A stretch of DNA of 64,000 nucleotides from contig JAMWET010001917.1 of NCBI GenBank assembly GCA_024036415.1, positions 248,001-312,000 of the forward strand, written 5' to 3'. Within the stretch, counting starts at the first letter, position 1; each line of letters starts with the position of its first letter. Below are positions 1-10,740 of this stretch, in pieces. Position numbers and translations under genes: made by a program. The notes beneath the pieces were generated by a model. The model was not told where the DNA came from and made no database searches. It saw only the letters and a list, made by a program, of their open reading frames with translations. Source of the stretch: Prochilodus magdalenae. Lineage: Eukaryota > Chordata > Actinopteri > Characiformes > Prochilodontidae.

Positions 1-85
1 CTACAATGGCCTACCTGTAATATGATTAACCCTGTAAGTCGCTCTGGATAAGAGTGTCAGCTAAATACCGTAAATGTAAATGAAA
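1..85 (+). repeat. 3' tail of a dispersed fish retroposon
   Basis: The segment contains a phrase close to GTCGCTCTGGATAAGAG followed by a GCTAAAT stretch and a short TAAATG repeat. From memory this is the recurrent 3' tail of an abundant ray-finned-fish SINE-type element. The element is cut by the window start, so the body is not visible and I do not name the family. Confidence 0.5.
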
Positions 86-1850
86 GTCTTTGGGACTATG
101 GAGTGGTTTGACTGTAATCTTGTCAATAAAAGATTAATATTAAGGGCACTAATTAGTAGAACTCTGGATGGTGATAAAGGTTGTGATATTGCATAAGGTT
201 TTTGAAACAATGCCAAAGCAAATACCTACCATATTTAAATAGTTAAAGCTATTAGAGTGTGACCTTTTTTAGCCAGGCTGTGTATATTCTCTTCTACTTA
301 ATAAAATAAAAACTCATGGAGTAATAATACCTAGTAAATGTAATAACACTGAAAAAATGCCATCATGCTTTTGTTACTGCTAGAAACATCTGCAACTTGC
401 TGGGATTAAAACAGAGTAAAATAAACTGTGCTGAATGCTGAATGCTTGATCTTGCTGAATGCTTGATGCTCTTATGATTATGGCGACACAAACAAGGCAA
501 TACTGTAAGATGGAGTTCCCCTTTGACACTCATTCTGTTGATCTGGTGAAACAAACTGCTTGGAATGTGTTGTGTAATATCAGCTGCACTATGTGCTGAA
601 TAGGCTGTCTTGGTCTCCATTGTAGTGCTTGTGCCCTATAACAAAGGGGAAAATACCCTGCCAGAGGGCTCGTGTGATGTAATACCTAGGCGGCCTCTTT
701 CCACCTACCCTGCACTGTAGGTAATCATGGATTACGTCTTCTGTTCTAGCAGGTCATTCCTAATAATTGTCTTTGCACAGCCAGGTGGTGAGCTGTTACA
801 GCATGCTCAGAGGGGGAAGCGTAAATGTAGCTGCTTTGTTTCTTCGGGTGCTCTTTGCTTCTTGTGCTACAACCACATGATCAGGTCAGTTCATTGAACA
901 AAGGCTATGTTTATGCCCGTGCTTCTAAGAAGAGGGCGGTCAAGTGACCTCCGTGCTGCTTTTTTTATTTGAGAGTTCATAGCATACAAGCATAGGTCAG
1001 ACTGTTATGGCTTGACAGTGTCGCCGTTCTCTGAGAGGACAGCTTAGAAGCCGCTTAGGACTCATCTTCTCCGCTCAGCCTCATCTCAGCAACACAAAAT
1101 GACCACATTGAGCACATTCTGGTTTCCCATGATAACTACCCCACAGAAATAATTACCCCCACAGAATGGAGGAGATATTATATTGGTCCAAGCAGCGCAG
1201 TTGGAAAGCTCACAGTGTGGTCTGTAGACAGCTGATAACCCCGGTGAAAAAGAGAGAAGGAACACTGCTCAGAATAACAAACTTGCTCAGTGTTATATCA
1301 CATGCAGTACTAACGGTTAGACATTAATGGTCAGGGCAACACGATGCAATCAGAGAGACCAGTGAGGTGAAAAAGCAGGGAAAACATAGACTCTGACCCC
1401 TATCAAAAAGCTACTTAACCCTTAGAAGTCACAGCTATTGCTGGCAATAACAAAAACATGGTGTAATTCCACACAAATTATTTCTCATTTTACACTGCAG
1501 TTTGGAATCGCATTTTAAATCACATAAAACCAACATAAACAACATAAACCAACAAAACATGCCTGTATAAAGTTATGCTGTTATGATGCCACAGCTGTGG
1601 ATGATTCTAAAATAAACGAGAAAGCTGTAACATTTTAAATACATCTGTAATAACTTTATTATCCATAATGCCTTCAGTCCGTACTGAATTTATTAGTGAA
1701 TAAAACACCAGCAAAGATTAATAGCCATGATGGATGATTCCAGTCCTGTGAATAGCAGTGTAGTTCACTGCAAGAAGCAGAGGAATTTTGTTAAAATTAT
1801 GGATTCTTGACATTAAATCAGTCATACATCTGTGTTTAGAATTTTAGTTC
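86..1850. other. Intergenic, nothing identified
   Basis: No open reading frame here resembles a known protein. Base composition is AT-rich and ordinary for teleost intergenic DNA. I see no tRNA, no long repeat and no splice-linked exon series. Confidence 0.5.
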
Positions 1851-1854
1851 CAAG

Positions 1855-2063
1855 GCGACTTTCCAGTAGAGGGTAAAAAACCTCATTAAAATGTAAGTCA
1901 ATGGAACCAGACTGTTTTCTAGCTATTTTGGACCATTTCTGTTGGTCCACTCATCATGAAATTCTAACCCAATGTAAATGACAGCTGATGTGTTGAAATG
2001 ATGCATAAGAGTAAAATAATAATGAAAATGGAGATACATGTCTTTCTTCGGACAGCAATGAAA
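1855..2063 (-). mobile_element. MITE copy 1 (palindromic TIR family)
   Basis: This decayed copy belongs to the small element family also found at 26961-27205, 39795-39973, 44213-44295 and 57303-57577. It lies reversed relative to the 26.96 kb copy. Shared landmarks are CCTCATT followed by AAGTCAATGGAACCAGAC, GGACCATTTCTGTTGGTCC, ATGATGCAT, and a terminal GGAGATACATG ... GGACAGCAA. The outer end near 1855 is eroded, so one terminal repeat is largely lost. Confidence 0.6.
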
Positions 2064-4340
2064 TGTTTTATGTTTTATGTGTTTCTCATTTGCCATTTAC
2101 ATTTATCACATTTACTGAAACAATAGGAAAAAACTGTCCATGCAAAATGCAACTGTATGTAATTAAATGGACCTAGTCTTTTTCTTTTCCTTTACTGTAT
2201 GTACTTTTCTTTGTGCCTGTAAATGGTCTGCAAAGTTATAATGCCCAAATGGGAGGGAACTGTCTCCCACAGCCACCGCTTTGCTCAGCAAATGCCCTGT
2301 TAAAACTGCAGAAATGTTCTTTCTTACAAGATGACGACATCTCGTAACACAGTCCTTATTGCCGGCCTACCAACAAGCTTGGCACACCCTCACATGACGC
2401 ACAGAGAGCTGAAAAGTATAAGTTTAGCCTGCTGAATGGCCCTGCTCCAGTCTAGCATGTAAAAGTGGATCCAGTCTACCAACATGCTCTACCTGGCTTT
2501 CAGTATCAGATACGTCAGAACTGACACGGTTTTAAAAACACCCAACGCTGTGAGGGGGCAGAACTTGTAGCTGAATGCTGCTCTATTGGTTGACCAACCA
2601 AAACAGAGTGGAAGAGCACACTGGGCTCAGGGGGAGGCAGGGCTTAAAGACACAGGAGCTCTAACTAAGAGTTTCAGACAGATGTGAATACAGTTGTTTT
2701 GGGAAAACTGAAGCATGCAGATCTATTCTAGTAGTCAGCAGGTCCCCTTAAAATATCTCATTTCATTTGAATAGTTAGGCAGAGCAACTATGGCCTTCTA
2801 ATGGTTAAGAATTTTGCTTTGTTTCTCACCAAATACATCTGGCCTGAGAACAATGTACATTTTTAAAAGCTCTGTCAGGGTTTAACCCGAAAGTCCAACA
2901 GGGTGGAAAACCACACAAGCCACAGTCCCGAGGTGCTGCCTGCCCACATCAGGACGTCTGGACTGGTCAGCACATGTAGGCGGGCCGCGCCTTGCAGCCT
3001 AAGTGAATTATGAAAACAAAGAGATGCGTGTTGGCTCCAGTGCACGCACGCTCCGCTTTCTCCCCTGCTGCCTGACGAAGGGACACTCAGGCCTCTAATC
3101 GAGTTTCTGCTCTCTTGTGTCCGTTCAGACAGACATGAATAAGAAGCACAGACAAAGTGGGGGATTCATTGCTCTCGCCAATCACGCTGGCCCTGATTCA
3201 GCTGCACTCTCCTGAACTTTCAGAGGGCCTGTGTCGTGTTGAAGGGACAGCAAACAAACATCAGCCAGCAGCTTGCTCAAGGTTTGGAGTTCAAAGTGCA
3301 ACAGGCCTGCTGGCAACAGCGAACTGGAGAGCCACAAAAACACAGAGCAAACATGGTTTACTGAAAGAGCACATGTACACTCTTTAAAAAAATAAAGGAG
3401 AAAAAGCTGTTGTTTTATTGCAGTGATAAAGACACATATGGGTTTCCTAAAGAGCTGTTCAATAGACGGTTCCTTAAAGAAGGAATTTCCTTATTTTAGA
3501 AGTTATTCGAATGTGAAGAATGTTTCATGCTCTAAGAACCTCCACATAATGTAAAGGTTCTGAGCTAATTATAAGGTTTTCATATATCCAAGCTACATTT
3601 AGGAATCTATGTGGAAAAGTACTAGTTTAAAATGCTATACACCATCCTCCAGGAGGAGCATTCCAGAAAGGACAGTCAATGTGCGAAGACATAAATCAAC
3701 AATGAGCAACCCTCAGGGCCGCCTAGGACATCACAGAAGGCCTGATGATTTATATATCTGTTATTTCTAGTTTATTTTGATTTAATATCATCACTGTGCT
3801 CACTGTATTTTAATGTATTGTAGCGATTATTCTATTTCCTTGTTAAGTCTTGGTTGGAAGCAAATGGGACAAACACACATCAGACAGTTATTCAATGTGG
3901 ATCTTTTCTCTGCTAGGTAGAGACAATAAAGTGGGCTCTGACAGTTTGGCATCTGAAGTTAGGATTTCAAAAGTTGAACTAAAGGCGAACGTGTCAGATT
4001 TAACATAATTAAGAACTGAAAGTGAAATCAGCCAGTCATGTTTTCATTTCCAGTGCATGAGACCAATTCATGAGAAAACGATGACCCTCTTGGCCTACTG
4101 GAAATCCTAGCTTTATCACTGACTGAGAATATTAAGGGTCACTCCATACCTGCACTCTGGAAAACTGTAGGACAAAGAGTCACTGTAGTGGGTACAGTAT
4201 ATATTATACACTGTATTTTATATATTATTAATGTATGTTAATATATTAAGCTTTAAATAAAGCTTAGCAAATGTGTATGTTTCATGTATGACTGGCATAA
4301 GCTTAGTACTGACATATCTCATACGTGCACTAATGGATAA
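2064..4340. other. Intergenic, nothing firm
   Basis: No gene is supported. A paired GGTTCCTTAAAGAAGG ... AAGAACC arrangement near 3465-3560 resembles degraded inverted-repeat elements common in fish, but the ends cannot be placed. The 76-codon open frame at 3157-3387 has no recognisable similarity and no splice context. Confidence 0.4.
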
Positions 4341-4344
4341 TAGT

Positions 4345-4515
4345 GCTTTGACATTTAGGAAACCAGAGCACCCAGAGCAAACCCACACAGACACAGGGAG
4401 AACATGGAAACCCAAAGAAAGGACCCCAGACACTCCAGTCGAAAATAAAACCCAGGCTATTCTTGCTGTAAAGCAACAACACTACCTGCTGTGCCATTGT
4501 GCCACCCTGCTTCTC
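4345..4515 (-). mobile_element. tRNA-derived SINE (V-SINE/DANA-like), decayed
   Basis: Read on the minus strand, the sequence opens near 4515 with a tRNA-like head (GGTGGCACAATGGCACAGCA, a tRNA-type A-box region). It then has a CAGCAAGAA block and the core phrase CCATGTTCTCCCTGTGT ... GTGGGTTTGCTCTGGGTGC. These match the order of parts in the fish DANA/V-SINE group as I know it. The copy has many point changes and its 3' part is lost or unrecognisable below 4345. Confidence 0.65.
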
Positions 4516-6299
4516 ATTCTCCAGATGATGTCAATATACGCCTTTATAATTCACACAGTAGTTCAAGTACATGATGCTATTGAACTGCTTTTAATACTTG
4601 TACAAGACCATTTTGAACTTAAAGATGTGACAGACTATGGGGAATCATGTGCGCACGGTATCTTACTTTAGGACTTGTAATTTCCAAGATGGAGAACATA
4701 AGGCAATAAGGCATAAGATTTGTGTCACAATTTGTTATGCACCATGTAAAGTGGCTTATTTCTTGTATATAACATAATGACAATATACACAAATAGTCAA
4801 CCACAACGAGCAGTTTTCCCCATTTGTTTAAAGATGGCTGTGGGTGCCAATGACCACAAAATGGGGAGCATTTCAAAGTGATACTCATTACTGTATTTTC
4901 AGCAGTGTATTAAAACATAACACTGGCCGTGTGCCAGCCATACCACAATATTGTTAACCAGCCTAAAATCAATTCCATTAACACCTCTGTGGGACTTGCA
5001 ATATTAAGCTTACGTTCTCACACTGACTTCAAAACCGCATGGTGCATCGCTACCTTTAACACAGACAGTAACATTTACGTTGCACACTGCAGTTTTACTA
5101 CAAATTCTTACATTCAAAGTCTTTGAATATCAGTGGAGCTGCTTGTTAGCTTCTTCGAGAAGACCAAAAAGCTTTCCTTTAAAATTCCCCTTTCAAAGAA
5201 AAACAGGCGAAAGATGGAGAGGAAACTAAATGTTGAGGGAGAGGAGTGACACCATGCCCAGTCAGGAAGTGGACATGATCAAGTGTCTCCAACCAGACAG
5301 AGAGAGAGGGAGAGAGAGCTGAACAGCAGCTGGCCACCAGCTTTTGCCACAATCTGCAGAGACTGAGAGAGCTGACTCTTTCATCGAAAAAGAGACTTTA
5401 AAAGACTTCCACTGCCCACTTTTCCCACAATTTTGAAGCTTTGACTCCTTCTCTAGATTCGAGAGTTTTTAGCACAGCAGGTGGAACTGAAAGTGCTGCT
5501 GCAGCTTGAGGCTGCAGAGGGGAAATGCGAGGTTAACACCAGCTCTCCCCTGCTCTCCCTCTCCAGTTGTTTCAAGAATAAACAGGAAACGAGTGGCAGT
5601 GCGTGCATGTGTGTGTCGTAGGAGGAGGTTTCAGAAAGAACTGAAAGAGTAGATTTATCCCTTCTGGTTACGTACTGAATAACATCCTTCTAAAACGTCT
5701 AGGAGCTGTTAACAATACACTGCCAGTTATTGTTATGTACATTTAATATTAGCATTCATCTTCAGATTATCTTCTTTACAAGTTAATATGTTCCCATCTT
5801 TTATTTGCAGTAGCTGTTCATTAGACTGTGGGAAAATGTCACATGAATGGACAAATAGAAGTGCTCAAAAAGTGCTTTGGATAAAATCTTTTTACATTAA
5901 CTCAGTAACTTTTAATTTTCAGTAATATTTAAAGATGCCATAAAAAGGAAACTGAGCTTACAATGGCACAGTTAAATAAGGAGAGGCAGTAGAGAGGGCC
6001 AAGTCAAAAATGCTAGATTTTTTGTAGCAGAAAATGCCCCCCCCAAAAAAATGACAATATACAAACACAAGTTCCAGCCCTGCAGGGATCAACAACAACA
6101 AGGAAGCAACAGCAATGATGGACTATGCCTGCAGAAATGTGCTTTTCCAGGCCGTGAAGTGGATGTCAGCACTTTTCATACCCGTTCCAAGGCAAGTTGG
6201 CTTCCTATTCACAGACTCCTAATTGAATGTTATTTACCACTGTTCCAATACTACAGCTTATGCAGGCTCTAGAATATTACTAGAATTACTAGAATAAGT
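4516..6299. other. Intergenic, nothing identified
   Basis: No coding sequence is supported. The stretch 5160-5640 is somewhat more GC-rich, with GA-rich and GCTGC-rich runs, and could be a regulatory element or distal exon, but nothing decides it. Confidence 0.4.
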
Positions 6300-6815
6300 T
6301 CCCAGACAGCTTTAAGCACAATTTACTCTGGACAGTTTCTCAAACCTTAAACAATATTGAACTGCTTTGCTCAGTGTTTGACATGAAGGAGACTGAAGAC
6401 AGAATAATCTTCAGTTTTATTATCATCACCACTGCAACCTGTAAGTAGCAGCCATGCTGCGTAATTGTATCCACTGTTTGATAGCTGAAGCAGATCATCT
6501 TTAATTGAAAATATCTTAGAGGGCTACAGTGTTTATTCACTTTGTGGTGAGTTGAATCAGATCATCTTAAACTGAAAGTGTCAGGGCTACAGTGTTTATT
6601 TACTTTGTGGTGAGTTGAAGCAGATAATCTTAAACTGAAAGTGTCATAGAGGGCTACAATGTTTATTCACTTTGTGGTGGTGTCGAACATGAACATAGAT
6701 AGCTACTAGCAAGCTCCAAGTGACAAATATTAGCACAGCTAACTAAATAGCTTATTACATAGCTTATTATGCAAAAGATCATTTTATAGTTTTCTGCCTG
6801 CCTCTATTTTAAAAC
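6300..6815. repeat. Dispersed repeat copy A with an internal triple tandem unit
   Basis: This stretch is similar along most of its length to 17390-17775. Shared marks include CAGTTTCT(C/T)AAACCTT, the block around GAAGCAGATCATCTT, and GCTACTAGCAAGCTCC near the end. In this copy a unit of about 63-67 bp, starting at 6484, 6551 and 6614, is present three times (each has AGATCATCTT or AGATAATCTT, then GGGCTACA, then CACTTTGTGGTG). The other copy has the unit once. The class of repeat is not recognised. Confidence 0.6.
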
Positions 6816-8160
6816 ATGTGTATGATCATTACTTTGTTAGCTGTAAACCAGCTAACCGGAGCAGAGCTCGATAAATTATTCATGAGCTCAACAAAAACAG
6901 GAAAACAGCTCGTTTCATTCTAGAGCCTAATCATAGGCTGTGAAAAGGCATGTAAAACTGAATCAGGGCATTTCTTACCTCAGCCAAAGACATCAGAGGA
7001 CAGTTTAAAATGCTGAATAAATGCATTTTACAACATCTTTATTATTTAACACACTTTATTATACATTTGGAGTACACGGCTCCAGATATGGCATGTTTTG
7101 GGTGATACCACGTTCATTAATGTTATACTTCTTCACATATTAAATTATTAACAATGTACATATTCTGAGTGGGTTTTGACTTGAATGCACAACTGTTGGG
7201 AACCAAAAGTGTCTTTCATAAGCAATTGCTCCAAAGAGCCTTATTTGGCACCTTTATTTTAAAAGTGCTATATTCTATGTGATAGCCTTTACCTGAGTTT
7301 ATGTTTTTGACACAGAACTGTTTGAGGGAGTGACTGGTAATAAGAGAAAGCAAGACAAGAGATAAGAGAGAGAAAGAGAAGTGGCTGGTATGCAGAGTTT
7401 ATTGGGGGCAGGGACAGTAGCGGTGCTCTGTTCGCTAAATACATTTGGCTGACGCTAAGCCATTAGTGGTCTTACTGGGTGATTTGCTAATTTGTTATTG
7501 ATCCGTGGCCCAGGTTCATTTGTAAAGGACATGAATAACAAAACACCTACTCAACTATTAGCTTGACAAGGTGCTAAAAGAAAAGATCAGAATTAAGGAA
7601 CCAAAACGAAAACAAGCCTATGGGGATTTTTGTGTTCTCCTACTGTTTCTATTTTTACATTATAGCTGAAACCCTTTAAGAAGTGATTGATGCTATATGA
7701 TATACAAATAGGAAATAGTGTAATAACATCTATCAATGGTGCGGATCAGTGAAAGCAGTGATTAATGATCTAATGAGATAAATGTTTACAAGATTAGGTC
7801 ACATGTAGCTCAGACCGATCATGTCAGCAGTCTGTAATTTCTAGTCCACTGCAGTGACTGTAAGTGGCTGCAGCAGCAGTAGTCTAGACGCTCCTGCACA
7901 TGACTATTTGCTAAAGAGCCTTGTGTTTGAATCATTAAGGAGCAGCCTAAATGCCTCATAATGTCTCAAGTCAGGTTTTTCAGGAGCTGTGTTTCTGTGT
8001 GTGCGTATGTGTGTGTTTGTGTAATACTTGTAGATGCAGCAGTGTAGGCAGTCCTGACTGAAGCAATAACAAAAAGAAACTTGCGCTTAGTTTTGTTTTC
8101 CTGGGAGAAGTGATGGCCAAGTTCAAATGACACTAATGCAAGGATAGCAGTGGAGTAAGG
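6816..8160. other. Intergenic, nothing identified
   Basis: AT-rich sequence with no supported gene, RNA or transposon. A short GT-rich run sits near 7995-8020. Confidence 0.4.
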
Positions 8161-8177
8161 TGTGTGCGTGTGTGTGT

Positions 8178-8240
<63 letters not shown>
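8161..8240 (+). repeat. (TG)n microsatellite
   Basis: About 80 bp of near-perfect TG dinucleotide repeat, with single interruptions (GCG, TACG) in the first 20 bp. It produces artefactual open frames of alternating Cys-Val or His-Thr on the two strands. Confidence 0.95.
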
Positions 8241-8241
<1 letters not shown>

Positions 8242-8360
8242 CTCTCTGACATTGGAAAACTACATAGACAGGTATGGAGTAAGATGTCAAAGACAGACAT
8301 CAGACATGAGAACTGTGATAGACATGAAATATGAATCAAATTCCACATCAGCTGTGAAAT

Positions 8361-8398
8361 GAAAGAAAGAAAGAAAGAAAGAAAAAAGAATGAATGAA
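8361..8398 (+). repeat. (GAAA)n microsatellite
   Basis: A run of GAAA units degrading into GAATGAATG. It is the first of four purine-rich tetranucleotide tracts between 8361 and 9641, flanking the transposon at about 8425-9395. Confidence 0.85.
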
Positions 8399-8424
8399 AC
8401 TACACTGAAATGTACAATCACATT

Positions 8425-9395
8425 TTCAAAAACGTCGGGATGTTTTGCAAAATGTAAATAAAAGCAGAATTCAATGATGTGCAATTTCATCCCAAATTTT
8501 GAGCAATTTTGAGTGTTCTATGAAAGATATACAGTATACAAAATTTGATTTTGATGACAACAACACATTTCAAAACAGGTAGAACAGAAACAACCATGAG
8601 TTGCATAATCTTAAAAAAAAAAAAAACCCTGGTGAAGCATTTCACAACTAATCAGGTTAAATGGCAAAAGGTCAGTGACATGACTGAGTATAAAAAGAGT
8701 GACTGAGTGTTTTAGAAGCAAAGAAGGGGAGGGTATCATCACTCCAAAGCTAAAAATCCAATCCAATATCGGATGGTGGTGAACTTCGGAACCTGAGGTG
8801 GCACTGCATTAAAAAAACAGACACAATTCTGTAGTGGAAGATGTTGCATGGGCTCAGGAACATCTCTAATAGTTCGTCACTGATCCACAAATATGAGTTA
8901 CAACCACACGAAGTTGAAACAATATACAGAGGATCCAGAAAAAATGCAAACTTTTCTGGACCAGTGCCCATTTTAAGATGACCTGAGGCAAATTGGAAAA
9001 GTGTCCAATGTGGTCCAATTTGGGTGTTAGACTGGCCTGTCTGCAGTCCAGACCTGTCACACACTGAAAACCTTTGGTGTATTATGAAAGGAAAAATAAG
9101 AAAAAGGCGACTCTGAACTGCTGAGCAGCTAAAAGGAGATTCCAAGCAAGAATATGACACATTACTTTTAAAACCACAGTATTTGGCCTTTCAGTCTCCA
9201 AATGCAGACCCATAAATACAGAGCGCAGTTAAAAGAAGAGGTGATGCAACACAGTGGGAAACATACACCTGTCTCAACTTTTTGGAAGTCGTTGCTGGCA
9301 TCAAATTCAAAATGGAAATTTAAAATGGATTTCCACATCATTGTATTCTGCTTCTTTCCATTATGCACAAGACTACGAACAAATAGGGGTGTAAT
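8425..9395 (+). mobile_element. Degenerate Tc1/mariner-type transposon, internally deleted
   Basis: The right part, read on the plus strand at about 9034-9120, gives CSPDLSHTENLW and then basic residues. This is the region around the last catalytic acidic residue of IS630/Tc1/mariner transposases (family consensus SPDLSPIEN-W). The ends form an inverted repeat: AGCAGAATTCAATGATGTG near 8464 pairs with the reverse complement of CATCATTGTATTCTGCT near 9335. Stops and frameshifts make it non-functional. At about 970 bp it lacks much of the central transposase. The phrase CATGGGCTCAGGAA is shared with the copy near 35450, so both belong to one family. Confidence 0.75.
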
Positions 9396-9425
9396 TCATT
9401 AATACTGTGACAAATTTAAGTCTGT

Positions 9426-9426
9426 A

Positions 9427-9462
<36 letters not shown>

Positions 9463-9463
9463 A
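9426..9463 (+). repeat. (AAAG)n microsatellite
   Basis: Nine consecutive AAAG/GAAA units directly after the transposon end. Confidence 0.95.
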
Positions 9464-9530
9464 CAAATTTATGCACAAAACTTCACTGAAATATACTTTA
9501 AGAATACTATGACAATAAATAAATATAGCT

Positions 9531-9641
9531 AGAAAGAAAGAAAGAATAAATGAATGAATGAATGAATGAAAAGAATGCAACAAAAGCGCCAGCCTGTGAT
9601 CAAGCAAGAAAGAAAGGAAGAAAGAAAGAAAGAAAGAAAGA
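9531..9641 (+). repeat. Compound (AAAG)n / (TGAA)n microsatellite cluster
   Basis: AAAG units at 9531-9546 are followed by five TGAA units at 9551-9570, then a second AAAG tract at 9605-9641 after 34 bp of unique sequence. Lysine-rich frames predicted here are repeat artefacts. Confidence 0.9.
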
Positions 9642-10384
9642 ACAAAAGAAATTCATTCCAAAAATAGGCTGCAGGACAGAACGGCGCGTGTGCTCGTTGC
9701 ATGAATACTTAACACTACTGTCAGACACAGGGAGCAAAACAATGAATGAGCCTTTTACAAGTGTGGTGTGAGCAATGCGCTGAGGAGAAAGACACATATG
9801 CCACACAGAGCAAATCCTCAATGCTTTAATGGTCATGAATAATTAGGGCATTCTCTCACAGAGCAGATGTCTCTCTCCGCAGAAGCCTCACTCAAAAAGA
9901 AGCAGCTTCTCATACGTCTCTCACAGGCTCAGTGATAGAGAGTGCTCTGAGAGAGCAGCCAAGACCAGTCTGACCCCTCAACAATGAACCCCTGACCGCT
10001 GGACAATCTCTGTCCCTCATACTGCACGACGGACGCTCTCACACACACAGGCCCCGCAGGCAAAGTGCAGGAGGATGGTGGACGGGCATCTTTCCGCGAT
10101 GCTTCCATTGTATCACTGAGACCCATAAATTATTCACTACCACTCAAATATTGATATGGAAATCACCACCCAGACAAGTGACAGCCAACATATAGATAGC
10201 ACACACTCTATTTTCTCACCGCTCACTCTCGACCGGGTTTCTTTTTGCAGACATCTAACAGGAATTCCTTCGAATACATTCCATCTCAAAAGTTCCAGCT
10301 GGAGTTTCTGCTCCATTACAACAATCAGGTGTACACAATCTTCCAGTACACCCAGAAGGAAACAAACGACAGAAATGAAATTTG
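9642..10384. other. Intergenic, nothing identified
   Basis: No gene or repeat family is recognised. Sequence just before 10385 is open in one frame but shows no transposase similarity, so the transposase remnant is taken to begin near 10385. Confidence 0.4.
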
Positions 10385-10740
10385 GTGGGTGGGTTGCATC
10401 GTAGGGCTCCAGGAAGCGGGATGGCCTTATCCAGGTACTGCGTACCATAACATTTGTTTGGATATTACCATAGCACACTGTTGCTGGACTTGGATCGAAG
10501 GCAGCAGGCACTGGCAACATGAAGTATCTGGGAGGCCTACACAAACCACAGAGAGAGAACCAACAAATTGTTCAACATGTGCGTGACCCAACAACCACAA
10601 CTACGGACATTCAGGAAACAGCGATGCCCTCTATCTCATGTTTGTGCCAACAACATTAGCAGATGGCTGCGTGACACAGGAATATACGCAGACCACTATG
10701 ATGACTGTCCCTAACACCACGTCACGGTCACTAAAGACTG
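10385..10740 (+). pseudogene. Tc1-like transposase remnant, N-terminal DNA-binding part
   Basis: One plus-strand frame reads IVGLQEAGWPYPG, then CCWTWIEGSRHWQHE and SGRPTQTTERE. This has the spacing of the first helix-turn-helix and GRPR hinge of Tc1 transposases (family pattern: I-LR-AGWSY--IA ... CW--W ... GRPR-TTERED). A second helix-turn-helix follows near 10645-10700 in a shifted frame (CANNISRWLRDTGIYA). A stop and a frame change separate the halves, and no catalytic domain follows. It is a truncated fossil. Confidence 0.7.

Noticed and set aside
8133..8362. His-Thr and Cys-Val repeat proteins
   Set aside because: They are both strands of the TG microsatellite.
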